Positions 33,736 to 41,897 of a stretch of DNA of 44,545 nucleotides are shown here, one piece after another. The DNA lies in assembly GCA_003417655.1 (NCBI GenBank), contig QVMW01000023.1, positions 1 to 44,545 of the forward strand, in the 5' to 3' direction. The notes below the pieces were generated by a model. It saw only the letters and a list, made by a program, of their open reading frames with translations, was not told the DNA's origin and searched no databases. Both the position numbers and the translations under genes were made by a program. Position 1 is the first letter of the stretch; each line of letters opens with the position of its first letter. This DNA comes from Rhodobacteraceae bacterium 63075 (GTDB taxonomy: Bacteria > Pseudomonadota > Alphaproteobacteria > Rhodobacterales > Rhodobacteraceae).

Positions 33736-36700
33736 TCACTCCAGCTCGATCATCAGATCCTTCGCGTCGATCTGCCCGCCGGGCTGGACATGCACGGCCT
33801 TCACGGTCGCGTCGCGTTCGGCGTGAATGCCCGTCTCCATCTTCATGGCCTCGATGGTCAGCAGCATGTCGCCGTCGCTCACTCTCTGGCCTACCGTGAC
33901 CGCCACGGAGGCGACGACGCCCGGCATCGGCGCGCCGACATGGTCCGGGTTGCCCTCCTCGGCCTTGGGGCGCGCGGCGGCTGTGGCCTTGACGAGCCGG
34001 TTTGGCACGCGGATGCTGCGCGGCTGGCCGTTGAGCTCGAAGAAGACCTTCACGTCGCCGTCCTCGTTCGTCTCGCCGACGGCCGAGAGGCGGATTTCCA
34101 GCGTCTTGCCGGGGTCTATCTCGGCGGTGATCTCCTCGCCCGGTTCCATGCCGTAGAAGAACGTCCGCGTCGGCAGGGTGCGCACCGGGCCGTATTGGCG
34201 ATGGCGGCCCATGTAATCCATGAAGACCTTGGGATACATCAGGTAGCCATTGAGATCCTCGTCGTCGATCTTGAAGCCGTCCAGCTCCTCGATGACGCGC
34301 GCGCGGGTCGCTTCGAGGTCGACCGGCTCGAGATTCTTGCCGGGGCGCTCGGTGTTGGGCGCCTCGCCCTTGAGCGCCTTTTTCACCAGCGCCGGGGGGA
34401 AGCCGCCCGGGGGCTGGCCGAGATTGCCGCGCAGCATGTCGAGAACTGAGTCGGGGAAGGACACGTCCTTGCCCGGGTCTTCCACATCGGCGCGCGTGAG
34501 CCCTTGCGAGACCATCATGAGCGCCATGTCGCCCACGACCTTCGAAGAGGGCGTGACCTTCACGATGTCGCCGAACATCCGGTTTACTTGCGAATAGGTG
34601 CGCGCGACTTCGGGCCATTTGTCCTCAAGCCCGAGGCTGGCGGCCTGCGCCTTGAGGTTGGTGAATTGCCCGCCCGGCATCTCGTGCAGGTAGACCTCGG
34701 AGGAGGGAGCCTGCATCCCTGTCTCGAAGGCGGTGTAATGGCCGCGAACCTCCTCCCAGTAGTCGGAAATCTCGCGCACGGCCGACACATCGAGCCCGGT
34801 GTCGCGCTCGGAACCCGCCAGCGCCGAGACGATGGTGCCGAGCGTGGCCTGGCTGGTATTGCCGGAGAAGGCGTCCATCGCGCAGTCGGCGGCATCGACG
34901 CCGGCTTCGGCGGCGGCGAGGATGCTGGCGCAGGCGATGCCTGCGGTATCGTGGGTGTGGAAGTGGACGGGGATGTCCAGCTCCTCCTTGAGCGCCTTGA
35001 CGAGCACGCGGGCGGCAGCAGGCTTGAGAAGGCCTGCCATGTCCTTGAGCCCCAGGACATGCGCGCCCGCCGCTTCGAGCTCCTTGGCCATGTTCACGTA
35101 ATACTTGAGGTCATACTTGGCGCGGGAGGGGTCGAGGATATCGCCCGTGTAACAGATCGTGCCTTCGCAGATCTTGCCGCTTGTCAGAACCGCGTCCATG
35201 GCCACGCGCATGTTCTCGGTCCAGTTGAGGCTGTCGAAGACCCGGAAGACATCGACGCCCGACGCCGCCGCCTGGGCGACGAAGCTCTGCACCACGTTGT
35301 CGGGGTAGTTGGTATAGCCGACGCCGTTGGAGGCGCGCAGGAGCATCTGGGTCATGAGGTTGGGCATCTTGCTTCGCAGATCGCGCAGGCGTTGCCAGGG
35401 GCATTCCTGCAAGAAGCGGTAGGCCACGTCGAAAGTCGCGCCGCCCCAGCATTCGACCGAGAAGAGCCCGGGCAGGTTGTGGGCATAGGTGGGGGCCGCC
35501 TTGATCATGTCGATCGAGCGCATCCGCGTGGCCAGAAGCGACTGGTGACCATCACGCATGGTGGTGTCGGTGATGAGAAGGCGCTTTTGCTCCAGCATCC
35601 AGTCGGCGACGGCCTTGGGGCCCTTCTCTTCGAGCAGGTTGCGGCTGCCGGGCGCGGGCGCCTCCGCGCGCAGGGCGGGCGGGCGCGGATCCTTGAGATC
35701 GGCGCGGGGGCGCGGCTTGCCTTCCGTCTCCGGATGGCCGTTCACGGTAATGTCGGCGATGTAGGTGAGGACTTTGGTGCCGCGGTCGCGGCGTTTCTTG
35801 AAGTGGAAGAGCTCGGGCGTTTCGTCGATGAACTTGGTTGTGTATTCGTTGTTCAGGAAGGTGGGGTGCTTGAGCAGGTTCTCCACGAAGGCGATGTTCG
35901 TGCTGACGCCGCGGATGCGGAACTCGCGCAGGGCGCGGTCCATCCGCGCGATGGCTGCTTCGGGCGTCTGGGCATGGGCCGTGACCTTCACGAGAAGCGA
36001 GTCGTAATAGCGCGTGATGACGCCGCCGGAATAGGCCGTGCCGCCGTCGAGGCGGATGCCCATGCCGGTGGCCGAGCGATAGGCCGTGATGCGGCCGTAA
36101 TCGGGGATGAAGTTGTTCTGCGGATCTTCCGTGGTGATCCGCGTTTGCAGCGCATGGCCGTTGAGGTGGATGTCGTCCTGGGCCGCCTTGCCCGTGGCCT
36201 CGGCCAGCGTCTTGCCCTCGGCGATCCTGATCTGGGCCTGCACGATGTCGATGCCGGTGACTTCCTCTGTCACGGTATGCTCGACCTGCACGCGCGGGTT
36301 CACCTCGATGAAGTAGAACTGGTCCGTGTCCATGTCCATGAGGAACTCGACGGTGCCGGCGCATTCGTAATTCACATGGGCGCAGATGCGGCGGCCGAGC
36401 TCGCAGAGCTCCTCGCGCTGGGCTTGGGACAGGTAAGGCGCGGGGGCGCGCTCGACGACCTTCTGGTTGCGGCGCTGGACCGAGCAGTCGCGCTCCCAGA
36501 GGTGATAGATCCGGCCGTGGCTGTCGCCGAGGATCTGCACCTCGACATGGCGCGCGCGGGTGATCATCTTCTCCAGGTAGCCCTCGCCATTGCCGAAGGC
36601 GGCCTCGGCCTCGCGGCGGCCTTCCATGACCTTCTCGGGCAGCTCGGCGGCGTTGAGGATCGGGCGCATCCCGCGCCCGCCGCCGCCCCAGCTCGCCTTG

Positions 36701-37179
36701 AGCATGAGGGGAAAGCCGATCTCTTCAGCTTCCTTCACGATGGCGTCCATGTCATCGCCCAACACTTCGGTGGCCGGGATGACCGGCACGCCCGCCTCGA
36801 TGGCCACGCGGCGCGCGGAGGCCTTGTCGCCGAGGGCGCGCATCGTCTCGGCCCTGGGGCCGACGAAGGTGATCCCGTTCTCGACGCAGGCATCCACCAA
36901 CTCGGGATTTTCGCTCAGCAGGCCATAGCCCGGATGGATCGCGTCCGCGCCCGAGAGCCTCGCGACGCGAATGATCTCCTCGATGCTCAGATAGGCCGCG
37001 ACCGGCCCGAGGCCCTCGCCGATGCGATAGGCCTCGTCGGCCTTGAAGCGATGCAGCCCGAGCTTGTCCTCCTCGGCGTAGACCGCAACCGTCTTCTTGC
37101 CCATTTCGTTGGCCGCGCGCATGATGCGGATGGCGATCTCGCCCCGGTTGGCGATGAGGATTTTCTTGAATTCAGGCAC
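33736..37179 (-). CDS. pyc: Pyruvate carboxylase
   Basis: A 1147-residue biotin enzyme that carboxylates pyruvate to oxaloacetate and refills the TCA cycle. In order: biotin carboxylase (FKKILIANRGEIAIRIMRAA at the start; ATP loop WGGGGRGM; EVNPRVQVEHTVTEE), carboxyltransferase (about 530-800, TTMRDGHQSLLATRMRS), the conserved allosteric/C-terminal carboxylase part, and a biotinyl domain with EAMKMETGIH at the end. Length is that of single-chain bacterial enzymes. GTG at 37179 is taken as start because GAGGGAAG precedes it and PEFKKIL is the usual beginning. An ATG at 37230 would add 17 residues containing a small direct repeat and is less likely. Confidence 0.96.
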   Translation of the reverse strand: MPEFKKILIANRGEIAIRIMRAANEMGKKTVAVYAEEDKLGLHRFKADEAYRIGEGLGPVAAYLSIEEIIRVARLSGADAIHPGYGLLSENPELVDACVENGITFVGPRAETMRALGDKASARRVAIEAGVPVIPATEVLGDDMDAIVKEAEEIGFPLMLKASWGGGGRGMRPILNAAELPEKVMEGRREAEAAFGNGEGYLEKMITRARHVEVQILGDSHGRIYHLWERDCSVQRRNQKVVERAPAPYLSQAQREELCELGRRICAHVNYECAGTVEFLMDMDTDQFYFIEVNPRVQVEHTVTEEVTGIDIVQAQIRIAEGKTLAEATGKAAQDDIHLNGHALQTRITTEDPQNNFIPDYGRITAYRSATGMGIRLDGGTAYSGGVITRYYDSLLVKVTAHAQTPEAAIARMDRALREFRIRGVSTNIAFVENLLKHPTFLNNEYTTKFIDETPELFHFKKRRDRGTKVLTYIADITVNGHPETEGKPRPRADLKDPRPPALRAEAPAPGSRNLLEEKGPKAVADWMLEQKRLLITDTTMRDGHQSLLATRMRSIDMIKAAPTYAHNLPGLFSVECWGGATFDVAYRFLQECPWQRLRDLRSKMPNLMTQMLLRASNGVGYTNYPDNVVQSFVAQAAASGVDVFRVFDSLNWTENMRVAMDAVLTSGKICEGTICYTGDILDPSRAKYDLKYYVNMAKELEAAGAHVLGLKDMAGLLKPAAARVLVKALKEELDIPVHFHTHDTAGIACASILAAAEAGVDAADCAMDAFSGNTSQATLGTIVSALAGSERDTGLDVSAVREISDYWEEVRGHYTAFETGMQAPSSEVYLHEMPGGQFTNLKAQAASLGLEDKWPEVARTYSQVNRMFGDIVKVTPSSKVVGDMALMMVSQGLTRADVEDPGKDVSFPDSVLDMLRGNLGQPPGGFPPALVKKALKGEAPNTERPGKNLEPVDLEATRARVIEELDGFKIDDEDLNGYLMYPKVFMDYMGRHRQYGPVRTLPTRTFFYGMEPGEEITAEIDPGKTLEIRLSAVGETNEDGDVKVFFELNGQPRSIRVPNRLVKATAAARPKAEEGNPDHVGAPMPGVVASVAVTVGQRVSDGDMLLTIEAMKMETGIHAERDATVKAVHVQPGGQIDAKDLMIELE

Positions 37180-37425
37180 AGGTTCTTCCCTCGTTTTGGC
37201 AGTCTGTCTTTGTCTATCTTTGTCTGTCACCGGTCGCGGCGCGCAAGTTTCGCGCAGTCATAACGCAGTTGCCGGGCGTTGGTAACATTATTTTACCAAT
37301 TTCCCGCTGGCGCTCGCTGAAGAATACTCTTTGCGGCGTGCCTCACGGCATTCGGAAAACGGCGCTCGCTGTCTTGGATGAGACACGGCGCTTGACGCGA
37401 GGTGCCGCGTGCCGGGCTTTCGCCT

Positions 37426-38577
37426 CTAGGTGCGCGCCCACTCAGGCAGAATGAGTCGTGCGCTCACGTCATCCAGCTTCGCCGCGCCAAGCTGCCCCAT
37501 GTTGGCCTCCATATCCTTTTGTAGAACCTCCGAGAGGTGCGACGGCCCCCGCGACCCGAGCGCGGCCAGCGCGAAATGCCAGGCGCGCCCCAGCATGACG
37601 AAATCCGCCCCGAGCGCGTAGGCGCGCAGGATGTCGAGCCCGCCGCGCACGCCGCTGTCGAAGATGATCGGAAGCTCGGAGGCCGCGCGGATCCCCGGTA
37701 GCATCTCGATGCTGGCCGGGGCGGCGTCGAACTGGCGGCCCGCATGGGTGGATACCCAGAGCGCATCGACCCCCTCGGCTTCGATCCCCCGGATCTGCTC
37801 AGGGTCCAAGATCCCCTTGAGAATGAGTTTTCCGTCCCAGGCGTCGCGCAGGCGGCGCAGGTAGGAGAGGTCCGGCGAGGTGCGCAGCAAATAGCCGATA
37901 TGCTCGGTGGACGGCAGGTTGCGGTTGTCCTGCATGTAGCTTTCCAGAAAGCGCATGCGGGGCGTGCCGCTGCGCGCCATGCCGAGCGCCCAGGCCGGGC
38001 GCTGGGCGGTCTGCCACAGAAGGCGCGGAGTGAAACGCGGCGGCTGCGTCAGCCCGGAACGGACCTGCCGTTCGCGCCGCGAGGCGACGGGCACATCGAC
38101 CGTGAGCGCAATGGCCTTGAAGCCCGCGGCCTTCACCCGCGCGACCATGTCCTTCAGGATGCCCTCGTCCTTCGGGGGGTAGAGCTGGAACCAGGCCTTT
38201 TCGCCCATGACCGGTGCGACATGCTCCGGCGTCTGGCTCGCCACGGTTGAAAGGCAGTAGGGCAGACCCGCGCGCGCCGCTTCGCGGGCGAGGTGCCGTT
38301 CGGCATCGGGCCAGACGAGGCCCGACATGCCCACGGGCGCGATCCCGAAGGGCAGTGCATAGTCCATGCCGAGCAGCCGGGTGCGCAGATCGGGCGACTG
38401 CGGGCCATGCAGGATCGATGGCAGGAAGCGCAATTCGTCCAGCATCGCCTCGTTGCGCGCCGTCGTGGCTTCCCTGCCGGTGCCACTATCGAGATATTCG
38501 AAAACAAACTTGGGAATGCGCGCCCGCGCGCGGCGGCGCAGGTCTTCGATCGAGGGGTAGCGGGCATGAAGGGTCAT
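37426..38577 (-). CDS. FMN-dependent alpha-hydroxy-acid dehydrogenase (L-lactate dehydrogenase type)
   Basis: A 383-residue TIM-barrel flavoprotein of the lactate/mandelate/glycolate oxidase family. IEDLRRRARARIPKFVFEYL starts the domain. GIAPVGMSGLVWPDAERHLA and AWFQLYPPKD belong to the FMN site. The active-site histidine and arginine lie in VSTHAGRQFDAAP, a variant of the common SNHGGRQ. FDSGVRGGLDILRAYALGAD closes the flavin site. The product resembles LldD-type respiratory enzymes that feed electrons from L-lactate to quinone, but mandelate or glycolate use cannot be excluded. An in-frame ATG at 38640 would extend it by 21 residues. The pyc promoter lies downstream, so both may handle C3 acids. 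Confidence 0.88.
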   Translation of the reverse strand: MTLHARYPSIEDLRRRARARIPKFVFEYLDSGTGREATTARNEAMLDELRFLPSILHGPQSPDLRTRLLGMDYALPFGIAPVGMSGLVWPDAERHLAREAARAGLPYCLSTVASQTPEHVAPVMGEKAWFQLYPPKDEGILKDMVARVKAAGFKAIALTVDVPVASRRERQVRSGLTQPPRFTPRLLWQTAQRPAWALGMARSGTPRMRFLESYMQDNRNLPSTEHIGYLLRTSPDLSYLRRLRDAWDGKLILKGILDPEQIRGIEAEGVDALWVSTHAGRQFDAAPASIEMLPGIRAASELPIIFDSGVRGGLDILRAYALGADFVMLGRAWHFALAALGSRGPSHLSEVLQKDMEANMGQLGAAKLDDVSARLILPEWART

Positions 38578-38774
38578 GCCGCCATGTGAAACGCCGCGCA
38601 GGCCATTGTCCAGAGCGGTTGCGGATTGACGGGATGGCAAGCCACTACCCGCAGCCGTTTGCCGCTATATCGGGCAACCTGTCTTGCGCTGCTTTCATGA
38701 GTTCGGCGAATGCCGCTCGATACCGATTATCCATAATTTATCTCAGGCGCTCGGAACACAAGGCGAACATCGCT

Positions 38775-38802
38775 TTGACACGGGGGCGAAATCCGTTAGG
38801 TA
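38775..38802 (+). promoter_or_regulatory. Candidate promoter of the UvrD/PcrA gene
   Basis: Perfect -35 TTGACA (38775-38780), 16-base spacer, TAGGTA (38797-38802) as a weak -10, about 30 bases ahead of the start codon. Confidence 0.45.
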
Positions 38803-38833
38803 GAGGAGGAGCAGAGACGACAACGGGTGAGAC

Positions 38834-41152
38834 GTGACTTCGCTTTCAGAAAAAGCCATGGCGGCGCGGCCCGCGCCTTACCTCGAGGAGCTCAACGCCC
38901 AGCAGCGCAAGGCTGTCGAAACGCTCGACGGCCCCGTCCTCATGCTGGCGGGGGCGGGCACCGGCAAGACCAAGGCGCTGACGACGCGGATCGTGCATCT
39001 TCTGGGGACGGGGCGGGCGCAGCCGAACGAGATCCTGGCTGTCACCTTCACCAACAAGGCGGCGCGAGAGATGAAAGAGCGCGTTGCGCGGATGATGAAA
39101 CGTGACGTGGAGGGCATGCCCTGGATGGGCACGTTTCACTCGATCTGCGTGAAGCTCCTGCGCCGCCATGCCGAGCTTGTCGGGCTCAAGAGCAATTTCA
39201 CGATCCTCGACACGGACGACCAATTGAGGCTGCTCAAGCAGCTCGTGCAGGCCGCCGGGATCGACGACAAGCGCTGGCCCGCGCGGATGCTCGCCAGCAT
39301 CATCGACGGCTGGAAGAACCGCGCCTGGACGTCGGAAAACCTGCCCGCTGCCGAGGCCAGCGCCTATGACGGCAAGGCCCCGGCGCTCTATGCGCAGTAT
39401 CAGACACGGCTCAGGGAGCTGAACGCTGTCGATTTCGGCGATCTGCTCCTGCATGTCGTGGGCATTTTCCAGAAACACGACGATGTGCTGGCGCAATACC
39501 AGCGCTGGTTCAAATACGTGCTCGTCGACGAGTATCAGGACACAAACGTGGCGCAATATCTCTGGCTGAGGCTGCTTGCGGGCGGGCACAGGAACATCTG
39601 CTGCGTCGGTGATGACGACCAGTCGATCTACGGCTGGCGCGGCGCGGAGGTGGGCAATATCCTGCGCTTCGAGAAGGATTTTCCCGGCGCGGAGGTGATC
39701 CGGCTGGAGCAGAACTACCGCTCGACGCCGCATATCCTGAAAGCGGCCAGCGGTGTGATCCAGGGCAATGAGAGCCGGCTGGGCAAGGAGCTCTGGACCG
39801 AGGCCGAAGAGGGCGAGAAGGTCCGCCTCATCGGCCATTGGGACGGCGAGGAGGAGGCGCGTTGGATCGGTGAGGAGATCGAATCGATGCAGCGCGGGAC
39901 ACGCGGCATGCGGCCCTACGGCCTCGACGAGATGGCGATCCTCGTGCGCGCCAGCCACCAGATGCGCGCCTTCGAGGACCGGTTCCTGACCATCGGGATG
40001 CCCTATCGCGTCATCGGCGGGCCGCGCTTTTACGAGCGGCTCGAGATCCGCGATGCAATGGCTTATTTCAGGCTCGTCGTCAGCCCCGAGGACGACCTGG
40101 CCTTCGAGCGGGTGGTCAACACGCCTAAGCGCGGGCTGGGCGACAAGGCGCAGCAGAAGATCCAGCGCATGGCGCGCGACAACTTCCTGCCGCTGCATGA
40201 GGGCGCGCAGATGCTGCTTGACGCGAAGGGCCTGACGGGCAAGGGCGCGGGGGAGCTTCAGCGCTTTCTCGACAATCTCCAGCGCTGGCAGCGCCTCGAC
40301 GCGTCACCAGACGTGAACCATGTCGAGCTGGCCGAGATGATCCTCGACGAGAGCGGCTACACGGAGATGTGGCAGAACGACAAGACGCCCGAGGCGCCGG
40401 GGCGGCTCGAGAACCTCAAGGAACTCGTGAAAGCGCTCGAGCAATTCGAGAACCTGCAAGGGTTTCTCGAACATGTCAGTCTCATCATGGACAACGAAAG
40501 CGAGGATGCCGAGCAGAAGGTCAGTATCATGACGCTGCACGCGGCCAAGGGGCTGGAATTCCCGGTGGTGTTCCTGCCGGGCTGGGAGGACGGGCTTTTC
40601 CCCTCGCAGCGCTCGATGGACGAAAGCGGGATCAAGGGGCTCGAGGAAGAGCGGCGGCTGGCCTATGTCGGCATCACGCGGGCCGAGGAAGTCAGCACGA
40701 TTTCCTTTGCTGGAAACAGACGTGTTTACGGCCAGTGGCAAAGCCAGATGCCGAGCCGCTTCATCGACGAGCTGCCGGAGGATCACGTCGAGGTGCTCAC
40801 ACCGCCGGGGCTTTACGGGGGCGGGTATGGTGCGAGCGGGATGCGCTCATCTCTCGAGGACACGGCGAGCGAGGCGAATGTGTATAATTCTCCCGGCTGG
40901 CGGCGCATGCAGGCGCGCGGCAGGCAGCGCCCGACGAGCCAGCCCCGGGAAAGCCGGAACCTGGTGATCGATGCCGAGGCCGTTTCGACCTTCGCCGTGG
41001 GCGAGCGGGTCTTCCACACCAAGTTCGGCTATGGCGAGATCCTCGCCCTCGAAGGCGAGAAGCTGGAGATCGCTTTCGACAAGGCCGGGACGAAGAAGGT
41101 CGTTTCCCGCTTTATCGTGAGCGCGGCGGATGCGGACAACATCCCGTTCTGA
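38834..41152 (+). CDS. ATP-dependent DNA helicase, UvrD/PcrA type
   Basis: A 772-residue superfamily 1A helicase with 3'-5' polarity, acting in mismatch and nucleotide excision repair and in replication-fork rescue. Motifs in order: ELNAQQRKAVE (Q motif), AGAGTGKT (Walker A, about residue 39), VTFTNKAAREM, YVLVDEYQDTN (motif II), VGDDDQSIYGWRGA (III), LEQNYRS, VSIMTLHAAKGLEFPVVFLP (V) and AYVGITRAEE (VI). A basic C-terminal tail ends in a Tudor-like segment FHTKFGYGEILALEGEKLEI, as in PcrA/UvrD. Start is GTG at 38834; an ATG eight codons later is possible. Whether it is best called uvrD or pcrA is a naming matter. Confidence 0.95.
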   Translation: MTSLSEKAMAARPAPYLEELNAQQRKAVETLDGPVLMLAGAGTGKTKALTTRIVHLLGTGRAQPNEILAVTFTNKAAREMKERVARMMKRDVEGMPWMGTFHSICVKLLRRHAELVGLKSNFTILDTDDQLRLLKQLVQAAGIDDKRWPARMLASIIDGWKNRAWTSENLPAAEASAYDGKAPALYAQYQTRLRELNAVDFGDLLLHVVGIFQKHDDVLAQYQRWFKYVLVDEYQDTNVAQYLWLRLLAGGHRNICCVGDDDQSIYGWRGAEVGNILRFEKDFPGAEVIRLEQNYRSTPHILKAASGVIQGNESRLGKELWTEAEEGEKVRLIGHWDGEEEARWIGEEIESMQRGTRGMRPYGLDEMAILVRASHQMRAFEDRFLTIGMPYRVIGGPRFYERLEIRDAMAYFRLVVSPEDDLAFERVVNTPKRGLGDKAQQKIQRMARDNFLPLHEGAQMLLDAKGLTGKGAGELQRFLDNLQRWQRLDASPDVNHVELAEMILDESGYTEMWQNDKTPEAPGRLENLKELVKALEQFENLQGFLEHVSLIMDNESEDAEQKVSIMTLHAAKGLEFPVVFLPGWEDGLFPSQRSMDESGIKGLEEERRLAYVGITRAEEVSTISFAGNRRVYGQWQSQMPSRFIDELPEDHVEVLTPPGLYGGGYGASGMRSSLEDTASEANVYNSPGWRRMQARGRQRPTSQPRESRNLVIDAEAVSTFAVGERVFHTKFGYGEILALEGEKLEIAFDKAGTKKVVSRFIVSAADADNIPF

Positions 41153-41186
41153 CGAATTTCCAGGATTTTCAGGGGCTTGAAACAAA

Positions 41187-41221
41187 GGCGGCGGACCCAA
41201 GGGAGGAAGGGCCCGCCGCGC
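41187..41221 (-). ncRNA. Cuckoo hairpin 5, probably also the array terminator
   Basis: Stem GCGGCGG/CCGCCGC plus CCC/GGG around one A-C (minus strand U-G) pair. The loop is TTCCTCCCTT on the minus strand. On that strand the stem is followed by CTTTGTTT, so the last hairpin may double as the transcription terminator. Confidence 0.65.
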
Positions 41222-41230
41222 AAGTCATGG

Positions 41231-41251
41231 CGGGGAAGGGAGGAGACCCCG
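41231..41251 (-). ncRNA. Cuckoo hairpin 4 (short)
   Basis: Only a five-pair stem CGGGG/CCCCG. The loop is TCTCCTCCCTT on the minus strand, a one-base variant of the motif. The weakest member. Confidence 0.6.
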
Positions 41252-41275
41252 ACACAATCTCGATTATGGACAGTT

Positions 41276-41316
41276 GCGGCGACATCTCGTCATGGGAGGA
41301 GGAGAGATGCCGCCGC
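41276..41316 (-). ncRNA. Cuckoo hairpin 3
   Basis: Stem GCGGCG/CGCCGC plus CATCTC/GAGATG, joined by an A-C pair that becomes U-G on the minus strand. The 15-base loop reads TCCTCCTCCCATGAC on the minus strand. Confidence 0.75.
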
Positions 41317-41324
41317 TCTGTCTT

Positions 41325-41362
41325 GTGACAGGCCCCTAAAGGGAGGAGGGGGGACCAGTCAC
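41325..41362 (-). ncRNA. Cuckoo hairpin 2
   Basis: Outer stem GTGAC/GTCAC, then GG/CC and CCC/GGG, with one A-A mismatch and one pair that is A-C on the plus strand but U-G on the minus strand. The loop carries CCTCCTCCCTTTA on the minus strand, identical to that of hairpin 1. Confidence 0.75.
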
Positions 41363-41395
41363 TTGGTCGGGCGCATCTCGTGATGCGGCCCTGTG

Positions 41396-41436
41396 CGCAA
41401 GGGGTCGGCTAAAGGGAGGAGGGCCGATCCCTTGCG
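41396..41436 (-). ncRNA. Cuckoo hairpin 1
   Basis: Starts 6 bases after the DUF1127 stop. Stem of 13 pairs plus a closing pair: GCAAGGG/CCCTTGC and TCGGC/GCCGA, with one C-A mismatch on the minus strand. The loop on the minus strand is CCTCCTCCCTTTA. Confidence 0.75.
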
Positions 41437-41442
41437 TGTCTC

Positions 41443-41670
41443 TTAGCCGTAGACGGCTTCATGCGCCGTGGCGCGGATGTTGGTGGCGTTGAGGCCCAGA
41501 TCTGCAAGTTCACGCGGTGTGAGCTGGGAAAGTTCGCGCACCGTGCGGCGGTACTGCATGTGCAGCGAAATCTGCTCGGCAGTGTTCGAAATTGTCGTGG
41601 CGAGTTTGCCTGCGATGGTTGCGATTGTGTCGCCGAAGGCGCCTGAAGTTGTGCTGAGAACGTGGTTCAT
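41443..41670 (-). CDS. DUF1127 small protein, CcaF1-like, host gene of the cuckoo array
   Basis: A 75-residue protein ending in the DUF1127 box: MQYRRTVRELSQLTPRELAD, then LGLNATNIRATAHEAVYG. The N-terminal half is a polar helix. The ATG at 41670 is supported by GAGAGAAAAA before it; the long upstream frame has no ribosome site. In Rhodobacter the orthologue (CcaF1) is an RNA-binding small protein made from the same transcript as the CcsR sRNAs and acts in stress response. The array starts 6 bases after its stop, which matches that arrangement. Confidence 0.9.
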   Translation of the reverse strand: MNHVLSTTSGAFGDTIATIAGKLATTISNTAEQISLHMQYRRTVRELSQLTPRELADLGLNATNIRATAHEAVYG

Positions 41671-41725
41671 GATTTTTCTCTCTTGCTTGCGTTCGGATGT
41701 CTGTCGTGTTGCGTTCGAGAGCGAT

Positions 41726-41754
41726 ATAGGGCGATGCTGCAGGTGCGAAAAGAG
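41726..41754 (-). promoter_or_regulatory. Candidate RpoH-like promoter of the DUF1127-cuckoo transcript
   Basis: On the minus strand CTCTTT (41754-41749), 17 bases, CCCTAT (41731-41726) with further AT; the -10 starting with CCC recalls heat-shock sigma promoters, and the Rhodobacter orthologue is RpoHI/RpoHII dependent. The -35 is poor, so this is a guess by position and analogy. Confidence 0.35.
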
Positions 41755-41897
41755 CCGCTTCGGAATGTCCGATATGCAGGCAGCGCATGGTTGACGCGGC
41801 GGTAGGCGCATAGAGCAAACTGTCTCATTGCAATCGGGTTGAATTTCTACATGAAACACGCACCTATGCATGAAGCGTAGGGTGAAGGAGCAAGCGG

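Larger units (their letters stand above)
41187..41436 (-). ncRNA. Array of five cuckoo/CcsR-type small RNA stem-loops
   Basis: Five successive hairpins lie between the DUF1127 stop and the helicase gene. On the minus strand their loops show CCTCCTCCC or a close variant; on the plus strand this reads GGGAGGAGG. In order of minus-strand transcription: 41436-41396, 41362-41325, 41316-41276, 41251-41231 and 41219-41188. A sixth hairpin without the motif (41372-41387) lies between the first two. This is the layout of the CcsR (cuckoo) RNAs of Rhodobacter, co-transcribed with a DUF1127 gene and cut into single stress-induced sRNAs. Three A-C mismatches on the plus strand become U-G pairs on the minus strand, supporting that strand. 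The loops are complementary to Shine-Dalgarno sequences. Five copies is one more than I recall for R. sphaeroides. Confidence 0.85.

Noticed and set aside
33383..34618. A 411-codon minus-strand frame covering tRNA-Gly and the pyc end
   Set aside because: An Arg/Gly/Ala-rich out-of-frame reading of pyc that also runs through a tRNA gene.
37204..37226. Direct repeat of TCTTTGTCT upstream of the pyc start
   Set aside because: Only two short copies, probably chance or minor slippage; it mainly argues against using the ATG at 37230 as start.
34504..37263. A 919-codon open frame on the plus strand opposite pyc
   Set aside because: It is the antisense shadow of the G+C-rich pyruvate carboxylase gene: no family motifs, composition dominated by Gly/Asp/His/Ala, and pyc has full domain support.
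38846..40198. A 450-codon frame on the minus strand opposite the helicase
   Set aside because: Shadow of the UvrD/PcrA gene, which has all helicase motifs on the plus strand.
41187..41436. CRISPR array or CsrA-sequestering plus-strand RNA for the GGGAGGA repeats
   Set aside because: Repeats are short, irregularly spaced (about 33-74 bases), and each sits in its own hairpin with a different stem, so it is not CRISPR. GGA loops on the plus strand would suit CsrA, but the DUF1127 context, the U-G pairs and the known CCUCCUCCC motif point to the minus strand.
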